DNA of 64,000 nucleotides from Adineta ricciae (Eukaryota > Rotifera > Eurotatoria > Adinetida > Adinetidae): NCBI GenBank assembly GCA_905250025.1, contig CAJNOJ010000025.1, positions 525,632 through 589,631 of the forward strand. The letters are read 5' to 3'. The translations under genes and the position numbers were made by a program. Positions 25,126-41,418 of this stretch are shown here, piece after piece. How positions within the stretch are numbered: position 1 is the stretch's first letter; each line of letters opens with the position of its first letter. The notes beneath the pieces were generated by a model. That model was not told the origin of the DNA, searched no databases, and worked only from the letters and a program-made list of their open reading frames with translations.

Positions 25126-28017
25126 TTAAGCCATGGGATCAAGTGAACATCGACGGCGAAATTCTTGACCTCGTTCGTGTATCCATTTGTTTCCGACCCA
25201 CTTATTACCAATCAGAACAGGACACGCTACGGAGAAACCAAGTATCAAACAAATCTCTAATAGAGTAATGTACCTACCAGCATGACGTGTTGTATAATCA
25301 CCTAGAGATTTATTTTCAAAAAATGTTTAGACATGGTAGAATAGGATATGATGAAAAACAATACCTTCGCCTGATGCATAAAGATTATACCAAAAGGCTG
25401 CGCTTCCCTTCTTTGGTTTGACGTAGCCGCCACGAGCTGGAAAAACAGTGGCACCACCCTGTTCGACATCGCTGAACTAGAATAGAATACAGATGATGAT
25501 TTTCGAAAAACGATATAGGTGAACTTACATAGGTTAACCAAGTTGCCATTCGATTTCCTAAAAACAAAACAAAAGCGATCAGTGGCATACTTAAATTGAA
25601 AGTTGTTGTTTACCAGCACCGAAACTTGTAAATGCATCCTTCTCAGTTTTCTAAACATCCTTTCATCAGGTCAAAACCTTGAATTGTATGAAACGTGTCA
25701 ACTTACACGTGCAAAGTCAAAATGTGGTTCGTAATGACCACCAATACCATAGTTTGCAACCTAAAAACTACATTCTTTTCCGAAAGTTTGTTTAAAACTT
25801 CTTGCGACATACCTGAAGATCTTCCGCTGTTAACATACTCAAATTCGTCAAAGCCTCGATCAATCGTGACAGACGAGCAATGGACGGTGCATCCTCATTT
25901 TTTAACCAAGCACTAAAAATATTCCGAAAAAATGAATAATCTTGCAATTGTGCACAAACACATCGAAAACTAGAACTACTGCATGCATTTATCAAAGACA
26001 GACAACGTCGAGTACAACAAGCTAATTATAAATAGAATAAAGAAGCAATAACTAATCAACATGCATAAGTGCAAATTGATAAAAATCGATCGGATATATA
26101 TGTATAAGAATATGTATTAATTGAAGTACCTTTTGCTCACTCTATAACTGGCAGGCTCGAGTTGAGCCGTTCTAGGGTTTTGTACGACCGCTCTGCTCAG
26201 CTACAATCATAAGAACAATGAAATTTCGCAGACCCACGAATAAAATAGAACGTGCACGAAATCTCTGTGTCTGCAATTGATTCACATCATCAAATTGAAA
26301 ATAAGCATGTGAGATCATTCAGGAATTCGGTTGTAAGATATCTCTGTTGAAGGTAAATACTATTCTCTCTCTTATCAATTGTCCTACTTTCAGAATCATT
26401 CAACTGATTAGAAATTTCAAACAAAAAGGTGCATTTCAGGTTGATTAAATATATTAGAATAAATAACTGTTAGTATTCTTAAGGAATAGACATCGTTCAA
26501 TACCTCTTACTAATCCTATAATCAGCCGCTTTGAGAGAGCTAGTTCCGGAGTCACGTACAACGGCTCGTTGTAACTATAAAATGTGAACTGAGTCTGCCT
26601 GGATCGAACAAACGTCACGTTCTTTTATTCTGCCGATGTTCTCGATACGTACTCGTGGAGAAGCAAGTGCTTTGATTTCGTCAATATCACGATCAGTAAT
26701 AACGTCATGATAAAGATACAAGGCTGGATCGTCTAATAATTGTTCTTCTCTAACAGGTCGTAAAATTAAGTACGGATGATTGTTATGACGATATCGACAA
26801 AACAATTTTGCTTGTTGTTTGGGACTTAGCTATAACATGAACAGAAGTAGAACTGTTGGAAGGCTACAAGGTTTTTGTTTACTTTCGATTCGGTTTGTCG
26901 GCAAAGTTTTTCATATTGTTCTCGTTCTTCTAGATAGTCTGTTGGACGTTGGTTTTTTATATTTGAAAGATCAACTTTTTTAACATTGACGATTGAGCTA
27001 CCATCAGTTTTCGATGTTTTTTTTCGAAGAAGATCAACATAATATTCCTTATTATTCAATGCTCGCGTATGTTCTGGAGCTATCGCTAATATTTCTTCTG
27101 TCAATGCCAAAGCATGTTCGATATTTCCTTGCTAACATGAAACTAAATATATTTTTCTAACAAAATAAAATCATTTTACTTGAGACGTGGCGTAAGCAAG
27201 GTGATCAAGAATATCGATTTTATTCGGCGCTGTCGCATTGGTTTCTCTATCCAAATGATCGAGAGCTTCTTGCATCCACATGATTGTATGGTAAAAATCA
27301 GCATTTGTATAAGCAATACGTCCCAAATCATAACATTCCGAGGCTAAATGAAAGCTCATGAGAAAACATTAGCTTGGCGCGTTGGTCTCACCACTCAATG
27401 CTCTTGATTTGAAATTATCACTAATTTTTCCATTCGCTAAGTCACTTGTATTCAGTTTATATGTATCTTGTAAGCGCATTAGAGCGATCGCAGAACCTAC
27501 ATATTTTGCTTGACATACAGCTAATGACTAATACGATGTTTTCCTACCTGTGTAATCTTCGAAGGAAGGAAATGCCCAATTATCACCCATTGTTTTCGAT
27601 ATATCTAAACATAAAGGTATGACCTTGTCAGATTATTTCGAGTAAATTTTACCCATTGAGACGATTTCTTCAACATTGTACCATTCGACGGTGAGATGTT
27701 TGATGAATAGATACGAATTGACCGGATTACCGAAATAACGTTCGGGATTACCTTGTGCTTGGCGAATTTCATCCTTGATGACATTGAGAAATCTTTTTAG
27801 AAGAAAAAACTATTAGTAGATAGAACACAAAATCATATCAATACTTTTCAACTTGATCTAAGCGTTCGTATTCATCCTTGAGATATTTTTCTAGTTGTTT
27901 TGATAGTTCAATTTCGGTATTGAACAAATGCGTCAAATGCGACGTTGATGTAAACGATTCACTATGAACGAGTATCAGATTGAGAAAAATCAAATAAACA
28001 AAGCAGATGAGAGACAT
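25126..28017 (-). CDS. P4HA: Prolyl 4-hydroxylase subunit alpha, with two tandem alternative exons
   Basis: This enzyme hydroxylates proline in procollagen in the ER, using Fe(II), 2-oxoglutarate and ascorbate, in a complex with protein disulfide isomerase. About a dozen exons are visible. The start at 28017 opens a signal peptide (MSLICFVYLIFLNLILVHS). The N-terminal dimerisation domain and the TPR-like peptide-binding domain follow (GRIAYTNADFYHTIMWMQEA, LTEEILAIAPEHTRALNN). The catalytic domain includes YHDVITDRDIDEIKALASPR, VEQGGATVFPARGGYVKPKK, WYNLYASGEGDY and TRHAACPVLIGNKW, the last carrying the distal His and the 2-oxoglutarate Lys. It ends RGQEFRRRC. Two 71-nt homologous exons (26504-26574 and 26130-26200) sit between ASPR and SAWLKNE. 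No C-terminal KDEL is present, as is normal for the alpha subunit. Confidence 0.93.
26130..26200 (-). other. P4HA: P4HA alternative exon, copy b (71 nt)
   Basis: It reads LSRAVVQNPR then TAQLEPASYRVSK plus two bases of a Ser codon. It is bounded by GATTGTAG and GTACTTC. It has the same length and phase as copy a and is homologous in sequence. The introns around it (303 and 217 nt) are far longer than the usual 50-60 nt here. Confidence 0.85.
26504..26574 (-). other. P4HA: P4HA alternative exon, copy a (71 nt)
   Basis: It reads LQRAVVRDSG then TSSLKAADYRISK plus two bases of a Ser codon. It is bounded by TTTTATAG upstream and GTATTG downstream. At 71 nt it is not a multiple of three, so using it together with copy b would shift the frame. 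Confidence 0.85.
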
Positions 28018-29787
<1,770 letters not shown>

Positions 29788-30637
29788 AGCTTCAATAGGA
29801 TATCCAGGACAATCGATTTCATCGACAGTTTTTCTGTTTCTTTCTCTATTCTATATTGTATAATCAAATTAGTTCCGATATTCAACTGAACGGAGTGCTT
29901 TTTTCTTTTGTATTAATTATCTAACCAAAATAGTCATTTAATGCATTGTTATCGAGTCATACATTGAACAGAGTGCATAAATAAAACGATGTTATCGAGA
30001 TTTTAAATGCGTAATAGTTTATTGCTCTAAGCTTATTTTGAAAGAGTTGTTCGAATGAAAATTGTATCTACTAGATATGCATTCAAATGATTGAAATTCA
30101 TTCAGTGTTTTGAAGTAATATGCAATTAAAACGCTCGTTCGTCCGTACCGTACGAATATTGTGTATGAAACATAGATATTGTCACTTATATACTACATGT
30201 TAATTACAGGTATCTGTCTCTAGCTGTCATATGTGTAAGTTAGGATATTTTCGGTGACTGCGTAAAATAAAATGAAAGCGCGTAAAAATGATATGGTGTA
30301 TCTAACGATGTCTGAAATAATATACGAAGCGTACATCGTACTTCTATGTGAAATAGAAGTCTTAGCATGCGTTTAGAACAAAATCATTCAGTTGATGAAA
30401 TACTTGTTCATCACTAGCATTATCTACTTGAGAGTAAAGAAAAACAAAAATTTCGAAACATTTGCACTGAATATGAACAAACGATTGAAAACAAAGCTTT
30501 GGTTTTCGCACATACCATTGTCATCTTTGTTGGAAACATGTACATACATAACTATTGTAGTTAGGAACGTTTATTTGTAAGAATGAAATGCCGGACTATT
30601 TAAATGGATATTAGAAAACAATGAATGCTGCGCGTAC
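29788..30637. other. 3' region after polyubiquitin
   Basis: AT-rich sequence with a 3' UTR-like start and AATAAA-like signals (ATAAATAAAACG near 29978). Short ORFs (for example 30392-30580) have no domain. I see no other feature. Confidence 0.45.
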
Positions 30638-30889
30638 TTAATAAATTAGTTTTCGTTTATGTTGACCAATGTCTTTCATTTGCGTCGAAGATTTGCGTGG
30701 TAATTTGCTGTTCGCTTCGAATAGTCGATCTTTGGAAGTTAATGTGGTTGGTGATATCAGTCGCATTCGGACAAGAATGCCTTTGTCCGATAGTTCTTGT
30801 TGTTGTTGTTGTTGATGATGTTGACGAAGTTTAAATAAATTGAACAGTTCGTTGTCTTCATCGTCGGATACTGATACTTTCTGACCCAT
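30638..30889 (-). CDS. Small Gln-rich protein with possible N-myristoylation signal
   Basis: An 83-residue single-exon ORF that I do not recognise. It begins MGQKVSVSDDEDNELFNLF, where Gly2 and Ser6 fit the N-myristoyltransferase consensus. A short Gln run (QHHQQQQQQE), a ThrLeuThrSer segment and a basic C-terminus (MKDIGQHKRKLIY) follow. If real it would be a small membrane-tethered regulatory protein. It begins 225 nt after the USP gene's stop, on the same strand. Confidence is limited because it is short and partly low-complexity. Confidence 0.4.
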   Translation of the reverse strand: MGQKVSVSDDEDNELFNLFKLRQHHQQQQQQELSDKGILVRMRLISPTTLTSKDRLFEANSKLPRKSSTQMKDIGQHKRKLIY

Positions 30890-31114
30890 TGTTAATTTTA
30901 CTCTTGACGTCAGCAAATATCGTCACCTATGCAACACAATTACCTATTGTAGTCATTTGCACTGTTACTTATATACGTTGACACGAAGAATCTATACACG
31001 TGAGAATTTTCATGCGTATCATTGAAAACCATCATTAGATAAGTACAAAAGCAACAATTGTTTCCAATAGATATATTTATTAATAGCAACAATGAAAAAA
31101 AATCACTCGTCGTA

Positions 31115-33677
31115 CTATATCCTTCGATAAAAGAGAACGTATGCATGAGCTTCGAGCACCTTGCTTTCAGGAACTTTGTGTATTGTATTATCACTGATAT
31201 GATACCACGCCGGTGGTGGAGATGATGGATCAGAGTCTTTTGTACTATTTTTGGTTTGGCATTGCTCATCAGGCGAAGGTTTGAAGAGATTAGCTAAGAT
31301 ATGATCAAGAGGTTTCGAACAAGATTCTTGTGATACATCCGAATCGATTGCAGAATGTTTGATATATACAGTGTAGTGTCCACTGCGAAGTGTACCGGAA
31401 TGTTCAATGACTGCGTATAGAGAATATTGAAATTTATTTGATGTTATTTGAGTTGAGCAGCGATCGGTAAGGTCAAGTTGAAGAGGGAATTCAATAAATT
31501 TATTGATTTTTTCACTGTACGAACCATACTGAAAAGAACGAGAAAGTCGAGAATGTTCAATTAGGAAATAGTTACAGACCATTTGAAATCGCTTTAAAAA
31601 TAATGGTAAGACCGGTGGAAGTTGAAAGAATATCGTTTGACGAACTGCTTCTGTTAGTACTTTTTCTAAAGAGAAACTTTTGTATCAAACATAAATTAAC
31701 TTCTAGTTAAGTTTTACTTTGTGTTCGATCAAGTGACCGACAATAATAACAATCGAATGAATTCTCTCCGGAAAGAGTTTCTGGCTTGAAATATCTTTGA
31801 AAACACTGTTCTAATGTATGAATATCATCTGTTTCATCGGTTGTTGGCAATTCTTTGACTGTTTTCGAGTAATTCAAAAATTTCTGAGAAAGACTCTCAT
31901 CAACAAATGGTAATGGTCGAGAAGTTGTTTCATGGATTAACGTTAATTTCGAGACCATATCAGCAAGCATACAAGTTGATTCGACTGTTGTCAAAGGTCC
32001 TTCGTTTTCCTCTTCATCCTCTTCATTTTCTTCGTCATCAACGTTTTCATCTTCAGCTCGCTCCACTTCATTCTCTTCCACAGCTGTTGTTTCATTGATT
32101 GTATTGCATTTGACTTCAGCTGTCTCCTTAACAGTTTCGTTTTCTGTACTTGCAACAACTGTTTCGTCCGTAGGTGGTGAAGATGATGATTCTTCAAGTG
32201 GCAATTGTTCTTCAACTTTCTTTTTTGCTGTCTGCCGTCCTTTAATTTTACCAAGTCCAGTACTTCGTCTCAACTATTATGTGAACACATAGATTATACG
32301 TTCTAAAACGAGAATTTCTCATACGTTTTTCTTCTCTTGCTTTTTCAAAGCTTTCTGTTGTTTGTTAGACAATGGTTTCGCATCTTTTTTCGATGTCTTC
32401 GCCATATAGTCTTCACGTTTTCTTCGATTGCGATAATTTTGCGCCGGTGTTGTCATCTATCACACAAGAAAGCATAGCTAATATTTCACTCGACTTAATA
32501 CTATTTACCCGGTCCGTCAATGGCAACAATAAACCAAGGAATGGTTCAAGTTTCATCAAAGACTAAAGTGACATCCTGAAACGATCTTTTCGAATTCATG
32601 AAATCTTTATTTACCTTGCCGCATTTTTTACACGTAATTACATCCAGTAAATGACCGCCGAACACGGAATCATATGTTGTATAGGGTTCATTACATCCAA
32701 TTACTAGAAGTTCTCAACTATTTCAGAGAAACTATCGAAGATTTTCACTTACAGCAGAATATTTTGGACGGATCATCATCATTCAGAGAATGACTTACTG
32801 AGTTCGGCTGAAGTTTTCTTAACTAAATCAACAGACACAAGCAATAATAGATGAGAAAATCATTGTCAAAATACTTTAATCTCTTCTGCACGTAAGATTA
32901 ACATCAAATTCATAAAGAGTTCATGACTATCGTGTTGATCATATCCTTCGTACGCTGGTATTCTAAATGGAACAGACAGGTCTAAGATCCTCATGTAGTT
33001 TGAATTGGTTTACCTTTGTATCAGACTGTTGAATAATGGCTTTGGATCAATAGATGGTTTCTTTTTATCAGTCGAAGAAAATTCATTGAAAACGTTCATC
33101 AATTGAGCAGTTGTGGTTGATGGATATTTCGTTTCATTTTCTTTCGTCATGGCAGATACTATTTCATACAATCTCGTCGTCAGTATTGGCGTATGTGCGA
33201 TCGACTTGAGTAGAAACAACATACTGAAAATCGAAGGAAGAAACCGGTTCAAACACATACTTGAATAATCACATTAAAAAAACAAGTGTTCCCGATATTG
33301 TGAAGACCTTTAATCAACATTCGCTGTTTAAGTTTGTCGACTAGTTCATCTTGTTGTTCAGATTTGGAGGTTTTTGGCGAACTGGTCGATATAGTAGTAC
33401 TACTTCCAAGTCCAGAATCTGTATCTGATGCCGCTAAGGAAGAAAGATATACAATATAATCAAACATCTCTGTGATGAAAATAACCTAGCTACATGTTTC
33501 AAGGGATTTTTCACTTCGAATTTGCTCCTCTGCTTGTTGTGTCCGTGTTTGCTGTTCGACCAGTTTCTGTTCGGTTTCCTCTTCGAGTTCTTGTTTTAAT
33601 TCACGAACGTCTTGCTCACGTTCTTCTATTTCACGAGCTCGCTTTTCGCGACGCCGATCTTTATGTCCTTTGCCCAT
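31115..33677 (-). CDS. USP16: USP16/USP45-like ubiquitin carboxyl-terminal hydrolase
   Basis: A cysteine deubiquitinase. The start at 33677 opens a charged coiled coil (MGKGHKDRRREKRAREIEER and onward). The Cys box GLHNIGNTCFFNVIIQ, the central DSHELFMNLM region, an acidic/Glu-rich insert, a FDCYYCRS zinc-binding remnant and the His box YAVIEHSGTLRSGHYTVYIK follow. The end YHISDNTIHKVPESKVLEA then HAYVLFYRR is nearly diagnostic of USP16/45. The catalytic Cys, His and Asp are all present. The N-terminal ZnF-UBP finger of USP16/45 is absent: exon 1 joins directly to the linker before the Cys box. USP16 removes ubiquitin from histone H2A; USP45 acts in DNA repair. Which role applies is unknown. 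Confidence 0.88.
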
Positions 33678-33982
33678 AGAAATCTCCTTTTCTAAATGAA
33701 AATACGAAATGAATTTCTATGAAAAGCGATTTTTACTTTCGCAATACTTACCAGCTAACTAAACCCGAATCTCTCGTAACCAATCGAAATTTAATCCAGT
33801 CTCCTGACATCTACGTACCATCGTTCATTAGTTAAACAATGCACTAATCAAACATCTTAGTTACCTAATTGAATTTGTTTACTATTTCTTCTACTCGATT
33901 ACTTGCACACCCATAAATAAACTTGTCTTTATATAATCATTGATGACTAAACGTTCGAAAAGACGTATATAGTACATGAAAA
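33678..33982. promoter_or_regulatory. Divergent promoter between the USP gene and CCDC87
   Basis: 305 nt separate two genes read in opposite directions. I see an AT-rich TATATAA-like stretch near 33932 and a CGTATATAG near 33964, just before the CCDC87 start, but no firm site. Confidence 0.4.
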
Positions 33983-36900
33983 ATGCGTACGTCACTGTCA
34001 CAGGTTGAAAACATTCCTAACCTGTCGAAATCATCCGAGGAACAAAAACCTGTACGCGAAATTTCTCGTCGATCTCAAAAAACATTTGATCTAAATGACG
34101 CCAAGGCATTGAAAGTAATCAAAACCATTCTTTCTTAGCAGCATTTCACGATCACAACATATCCTTGTTTCGTAATTTCGTAGAATGAAATCGATCAATC
34201 ATTCAAAAGCACTGCGGGAAAACTGACGATTTTCGATCAACGCGATGAAATAGCCGGTAAAAGAATAATTGCATTCCTAGCCAAAAATTCATCTATTTGA
34301 ATAACTTAGAATCTATTCAATCACTTGCCACACGATTTCAACCCACACGTCCAATAACTCCACCTGACGTAAGTACCCGTTTATAATAAATTTTACAATG
34401 CGAAGCAATAGACCGTAGAAGTGTTTTTAGTTTTTATCATCTTAAGTGTTGCATTGTTCGAGGTGAATCTAGTCGCTATTCATATTTAGCTGATTAAGTC
34501 AATAGGTTCTTATCTCTATGGAATAGATTGTGTGACTTTCCGAGAGCGTGGAGTTATTCATGCAGAAGTCAAGAGATATATCTGACTCTTTATCCGTTGG
34601 TACGAGCATTATTTGACGTGTTGTCTATGCTTGAATGAGATATTATCGAAACAGTATGATTTTTTCGACAAAGAGTTCAAAATAGGCTCATCAATGCTGT
34701 CTAAAGATATCTGGCTAATCTTGACACATTCCATGCAGAAATTGCTTCTCATTTGATACATCTTCAGGGAATACAATAGTTTGACGCGATCTTTTTCAAT
34801 ATTTTGCCACTATAAGTTGATATGGAAAAAAAAGTCATTATGTACTCGTATACGTCGCGAAATTCTCTCCAATGCTCTTTGGTAGTATAGTTCAAGTAGA
34901 CTGAAGATACTTCTCTTAACGATTATCGTCGAACCTACATGTCATCTACTTTTTGGAGAATCTGATTATACAGATATTTTTGATGTGCTTGAACTATATC
35001 ATCAAGGCTAAATAAAGTTTAATGCCTTTATATGTTCCTTCTTGGAGAACTCTGTAAGTACATAATTGCCATTCTTTTCAGCGTCAATTGTTAGTAAGAA
35101 AAGATGAAAATAATCGGTTCTAATCAGCTTTGTCCAATATGTGTTTTCTGTCACGTAATCCTCGTCAAGATGCAATTCATAATGTGATTTTGCCCGTAAG
35201 AAAAGATGAAAACCTGTAATTAACTTCCGGTATACTGTTGACGTTGAAACGAGTTTGACTAATCGATGTTTTCTTTCTAAAATAAGAATCTCATTTATTC
35301 ACTTTTTAATGACGTAGGAAGAAGTAACGTATGATACAATTCCACGTGATGTGGAACAATTATTAGACTTCATTCGGCGTCGCTTGGACATCCGACATAT
35401 TCCATTAGACACAACGCGCTTAACATCCGATGATTTGTCTCAATTAGCGTCAGTTATTCTCAGTCAGATGCGTTCGAAATGGATTGATATTCAAGACATA
35501 TGTGTTCAACATCCTCTAATAACTCCGAAACGAAATCGGGAACTAGTTCGTCGTGTAATCGTCAATGCTATTCTCATTTGTGCTAATATTTTTGAACATA
35601 CCATCCAAGAAGCACAAGTTTTCCATGATCGATACGTGTTTTCTCATGCAGCTAACATGACTCGACTACGAACGTTACTCGCGGATAAAATCAATGCTTT
35701 GTATGTAGAATCACGAAAACAAAAAAGGTCGCCTTCAGATTCCGTTTTGATTTCAATAGAATTAATATTCATTCATTGCGTGAACATCTCGCTGCAGAAA
35801 TGATTGAAGAAGAGCGATTAAAAAAGCATATTATATTCGAAGATTCTACTACCAAAAGTCCTCGAAAACGTTTAGATAAATTAACAGTTCTTTCACAACA
35901 CCGACCAGATGTTCGCGATGTGGTAAATACTTCTATACTACATCTCATACCCTCTTTTATCAACATGTATTATAGATTGAACATGCAGGTAAAAGCTACA
36001 AGTACATACCACCGGACTCAGATTTTGATTCTAAACGATACTTTCGTCAAGTAATTGATTACATTTGTTGTGCTTTTACATTTCTTTCTCATTGATATGT
36101 ACTTTCATAGATGATGGCAAGTATGCCGGATGCCGCTCATTTACGTCGTCCGCCTGTCATCTTACCACCGATGATGAATAGGGATGTGTACTCACCAAGG
36201 TCCTCGATAGATTCGCTCAGTCAAGCGAGAACCGCTCGACGACAATCAGCTGAAAAATTAAGTGAATCATCATTGGAACGGCAACGAGAGACGGACCATA
36301 TTCAAAGGTATGCGATCTCTAATTATCTCTATTGAAATTACCATAGTCTGTTGATAGAATTCTTAGACGAAGACAATATAGTTCATTACCGAATATTCAC
36401 TCGAAATTTCTTTGTGAAGAATTCGATTTTAATTTTGATAATGTTAAGAAACATCAACATAAGACAACTGATTTAATACGTGAAAGATATAGCGTCGAAG
36501 AAAAACAAGTAAACAACGATTTCTCTGTCTCCCTCAAGCCTCCTTTGTTCATATATTCGTTGTACTTTCTAGAAAAAGAGTATCGAGCTCAAGAAATCAA
36601 TGTCCAACCGCGATGATCTCCTACGATTATCCATGCGAGTTACAACTAATGAAGATGACCAAGCAGATGAAATTCCACCACTAATCAAAGTCTCGAAATG
36701 AAATTCTTTTGATTAGTACCAACTGTTACGTTTCTATTCGGAAATAGGTCTTGACATCATCACCTGACAGTCAACAACGTATCAATGAATGTAAACAGAC
36801 AGTTGTAGCTATAGCAAAAAGACGAAAAGCTTTTCTCGACCAAATCAAGTAATTACATCACTATGCAAAAGAAAATCTCGCTATCATTCGTATTTATTTC

Positions 36901-38818
36901 TTAGGGAAGACGTTCGAGATGAACCAATCTGTCCTCAACCAACGTCCATCGAACACGCATTTAAAAATGTAAGTACAGAAAAGCGATAAACACGATGTTA
37001 AACTTCAATCTCTATCTTTATAGTTAACATTCCGAATCTCTGATATCACATTAGCAAATTTTCTCTTCCAATCCTCATTTCTTCTCACCAGTTTCACGAC
37101 GATATTCAATAACTACTTCGGTGATATTGACGATGATACAGCTGCATATCTCGATCGAAATTTACATATTGGTCAGCAGGTGAAAGAAGTCTATGAACAA
37201 TTATTAACAACAATCGATACGGATCATTGCTTTAAACTGGACATGGTACGTAGAACTAAACATTCATCATAACGTTTGACATAGACAGCGTGCAGATTCT
37301 GAATGAATAATTATGGTTATGGTTATGATATTTTCCTTTTGTGCCCAAATCTCAAGAGGATAGATTTGTTTTCCGAACAACATTTTCACTATCGAAATAA
37401 CTGTTGATGCTTATTTAGGATAAATATGTCGTACAATGTCCTAGTCGTTTGGATTTACAATCATCGCAAGCATCGAGAACATTAACGAAACCATTTATTC
37501 AACAAATTAATAATCGATCTCTTGCCAAACGACATGACCCACCTTGGAAAGAATACGATAACAACCGTCAACGTTGGATTCAAACACCGGATCCACATCG
37601 AATAGAAGAAGAAGCTGAAGCTAAAAAGAAAAAGAATGCCAAAAGTCGACACAAAGGCCTACCCGAACCGACTGTCAGCATGAGTCTCGTGCCTGACCCC
37701 CAATTGATAGCAGCTTATAAACCGCGTAATCCACGACAAACGCGTGATTTTCAATTATGGAAAGATTACTGGTCACAAGTTTACACAGAGAATGATTATT
37801 TGAAGTACTTGTGTACACAATCGACAGATTATCTTCATCATATATTTCATCTACATGATAAACTACCCGAAGATAATCGTCTTAGTGAAGAAGACCAAGC
37901 TTTAGTTGATGAACGTAATCGTGCCTTGAAAGAACGCGAGGAAAAGATTGCTCAACTGAAAGAACGAAAGAATCAATTTGAACAAGGCGTCTGGAATGCA
38001 CAAAGTGTTTTTCTCGGTGGACTTGGTCATGAACCAACATTACATCCTGATGACGATCCAATTGTGCGATTTGAGCGAGATCTGGAAAATCGTAAACCGA
38101 AATCGAAACGCATTGACCTGTTTGATCCCACCGCTCATGAAAAAGCTCTTTCAGATCAACGTCTATTGGCCACCGTTTTGAATAATGTCAAGGATATCAA
38201 AGCGCAGAAACGATTAGAACAAATCTGGAAACTAGTGAAGATGGTTGATCATGATCGTTTACATATGGCTGTGAAATATAGTACAATTGAGTATGAAACA
38301 AAAATTGAAGCGGTAAGATGAAGCAAGAGAATCTATCGAATGGATTTACCGTTTGTTTTGATTAGGCATTAGAGGCTTGGGAAACAATTGCACAACAAAT
38401 TCTTCGTCGAGAGAAATTGATCGTTGATTTAGAGAATTTCGAACGGACAGCATCGGATGCTAATCGATTTTTCGAGTCCGGTATGATCAGATGAGCTCTA
38501 GTCATAAAGATAATTTTGTCTTTTCTAGGACCTGTGGGTGGTTCAAAAATGCGTTTAAGTGAATCACGTCGTCGAACGTATTTATACAATCAATTGTCTA
38601 TACTCGAAAAACAGATAACGGAACAATGGAATAGCATCAAAACGAACCTCGGTGATATAGTTACTTATAATGGTCGTAATTATCTCGATAAAATTCAATA
38701 TGATAAACTGGAAATGTTACATTATTTACAAGAAGAACGTCGTTTGAATTATTTACATTCCTATACAACCGTTGGAAAGCATTCTCAACTTGACTCGACT
38801 TTTAATCATGTTTTATAA
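33983..38818 (+). CDS. CCDC87: CCDC87-like protein
   Basis: A long gene with about 13 exons. The start MRTSLSQVENIPNL at 33983 leads to exons 33983-34114, 34184-34256 and 34310-34368, then an unusual 949-nt intron. The conserved parts match human CCDC87: MRSKWIDIQDICV, FNNYFGDIDDDTAAYLDRN, DYWSQVYTENDYLKYL then CTQSTDYLHHIFHLHD, NVKDIKAQKRLEQIWKLV, and the C-terminal RTYLYNQLSILEKQI with YNGRNYLDKIQYDKLEMLHY. In mammals it is a sperm protein needed for flagellar integrity and the acrosome. Its presence fits a ciliated animal. Near 35722 the frame breaks at an A6 run: one extra A would restore the reading from ESRKQK to FRFDFNRINIHS. TTC39 follows 89 nt downstream. Confidence 0.88.
34369..35317 (+). 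other. CCDC87: Unusually long CCDC87 intron
   Basis: A 949-nt GT-AG intron where neighbours are about 55 nt. It has no ORF of note. It contains a 17-nt exact direct repeat starting GTAAGAAAAG at 35094-35110 and 35196-35212. Confidence 0.6.
35094..35212 (+). repeat. 17-nt direct repeat pair inside the CCDC87 intron
   Basis: Two exact copies of GTAAGAAAAGATGAAAA, 102 nt apart start to start. They begin with a donor-like GTAAGA. Origin is unknown; a mobile-element footprint or chance duplication is possible. Confidence 0.5.
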
Positions 38819-38907
38819 AGCGAATCTCGAATATTTGTTTCATATCGAATGAAATCTTGTTTATTTTTTTGACACTTTTACAAATATCTTCTTGTATCTT
38901 TTTCTAG
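38819..38907 (+). promoter_or_regulatory. Short CCDC87-TTC39 spacer with splice acceptor
   Basis: Only 89 nt separate the CCDC87 stop from the TTC39 ATG. The spacer ends in a pyrimidine tract and TTTTTCTAG directly abutting the ATG. A promoter plus a 5' UTR intron would be cramped, so a trans-splice acceptor is the simpler reading. Confidence 0.5.
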
Positions 38908-41418
<2,511 letters not shown>

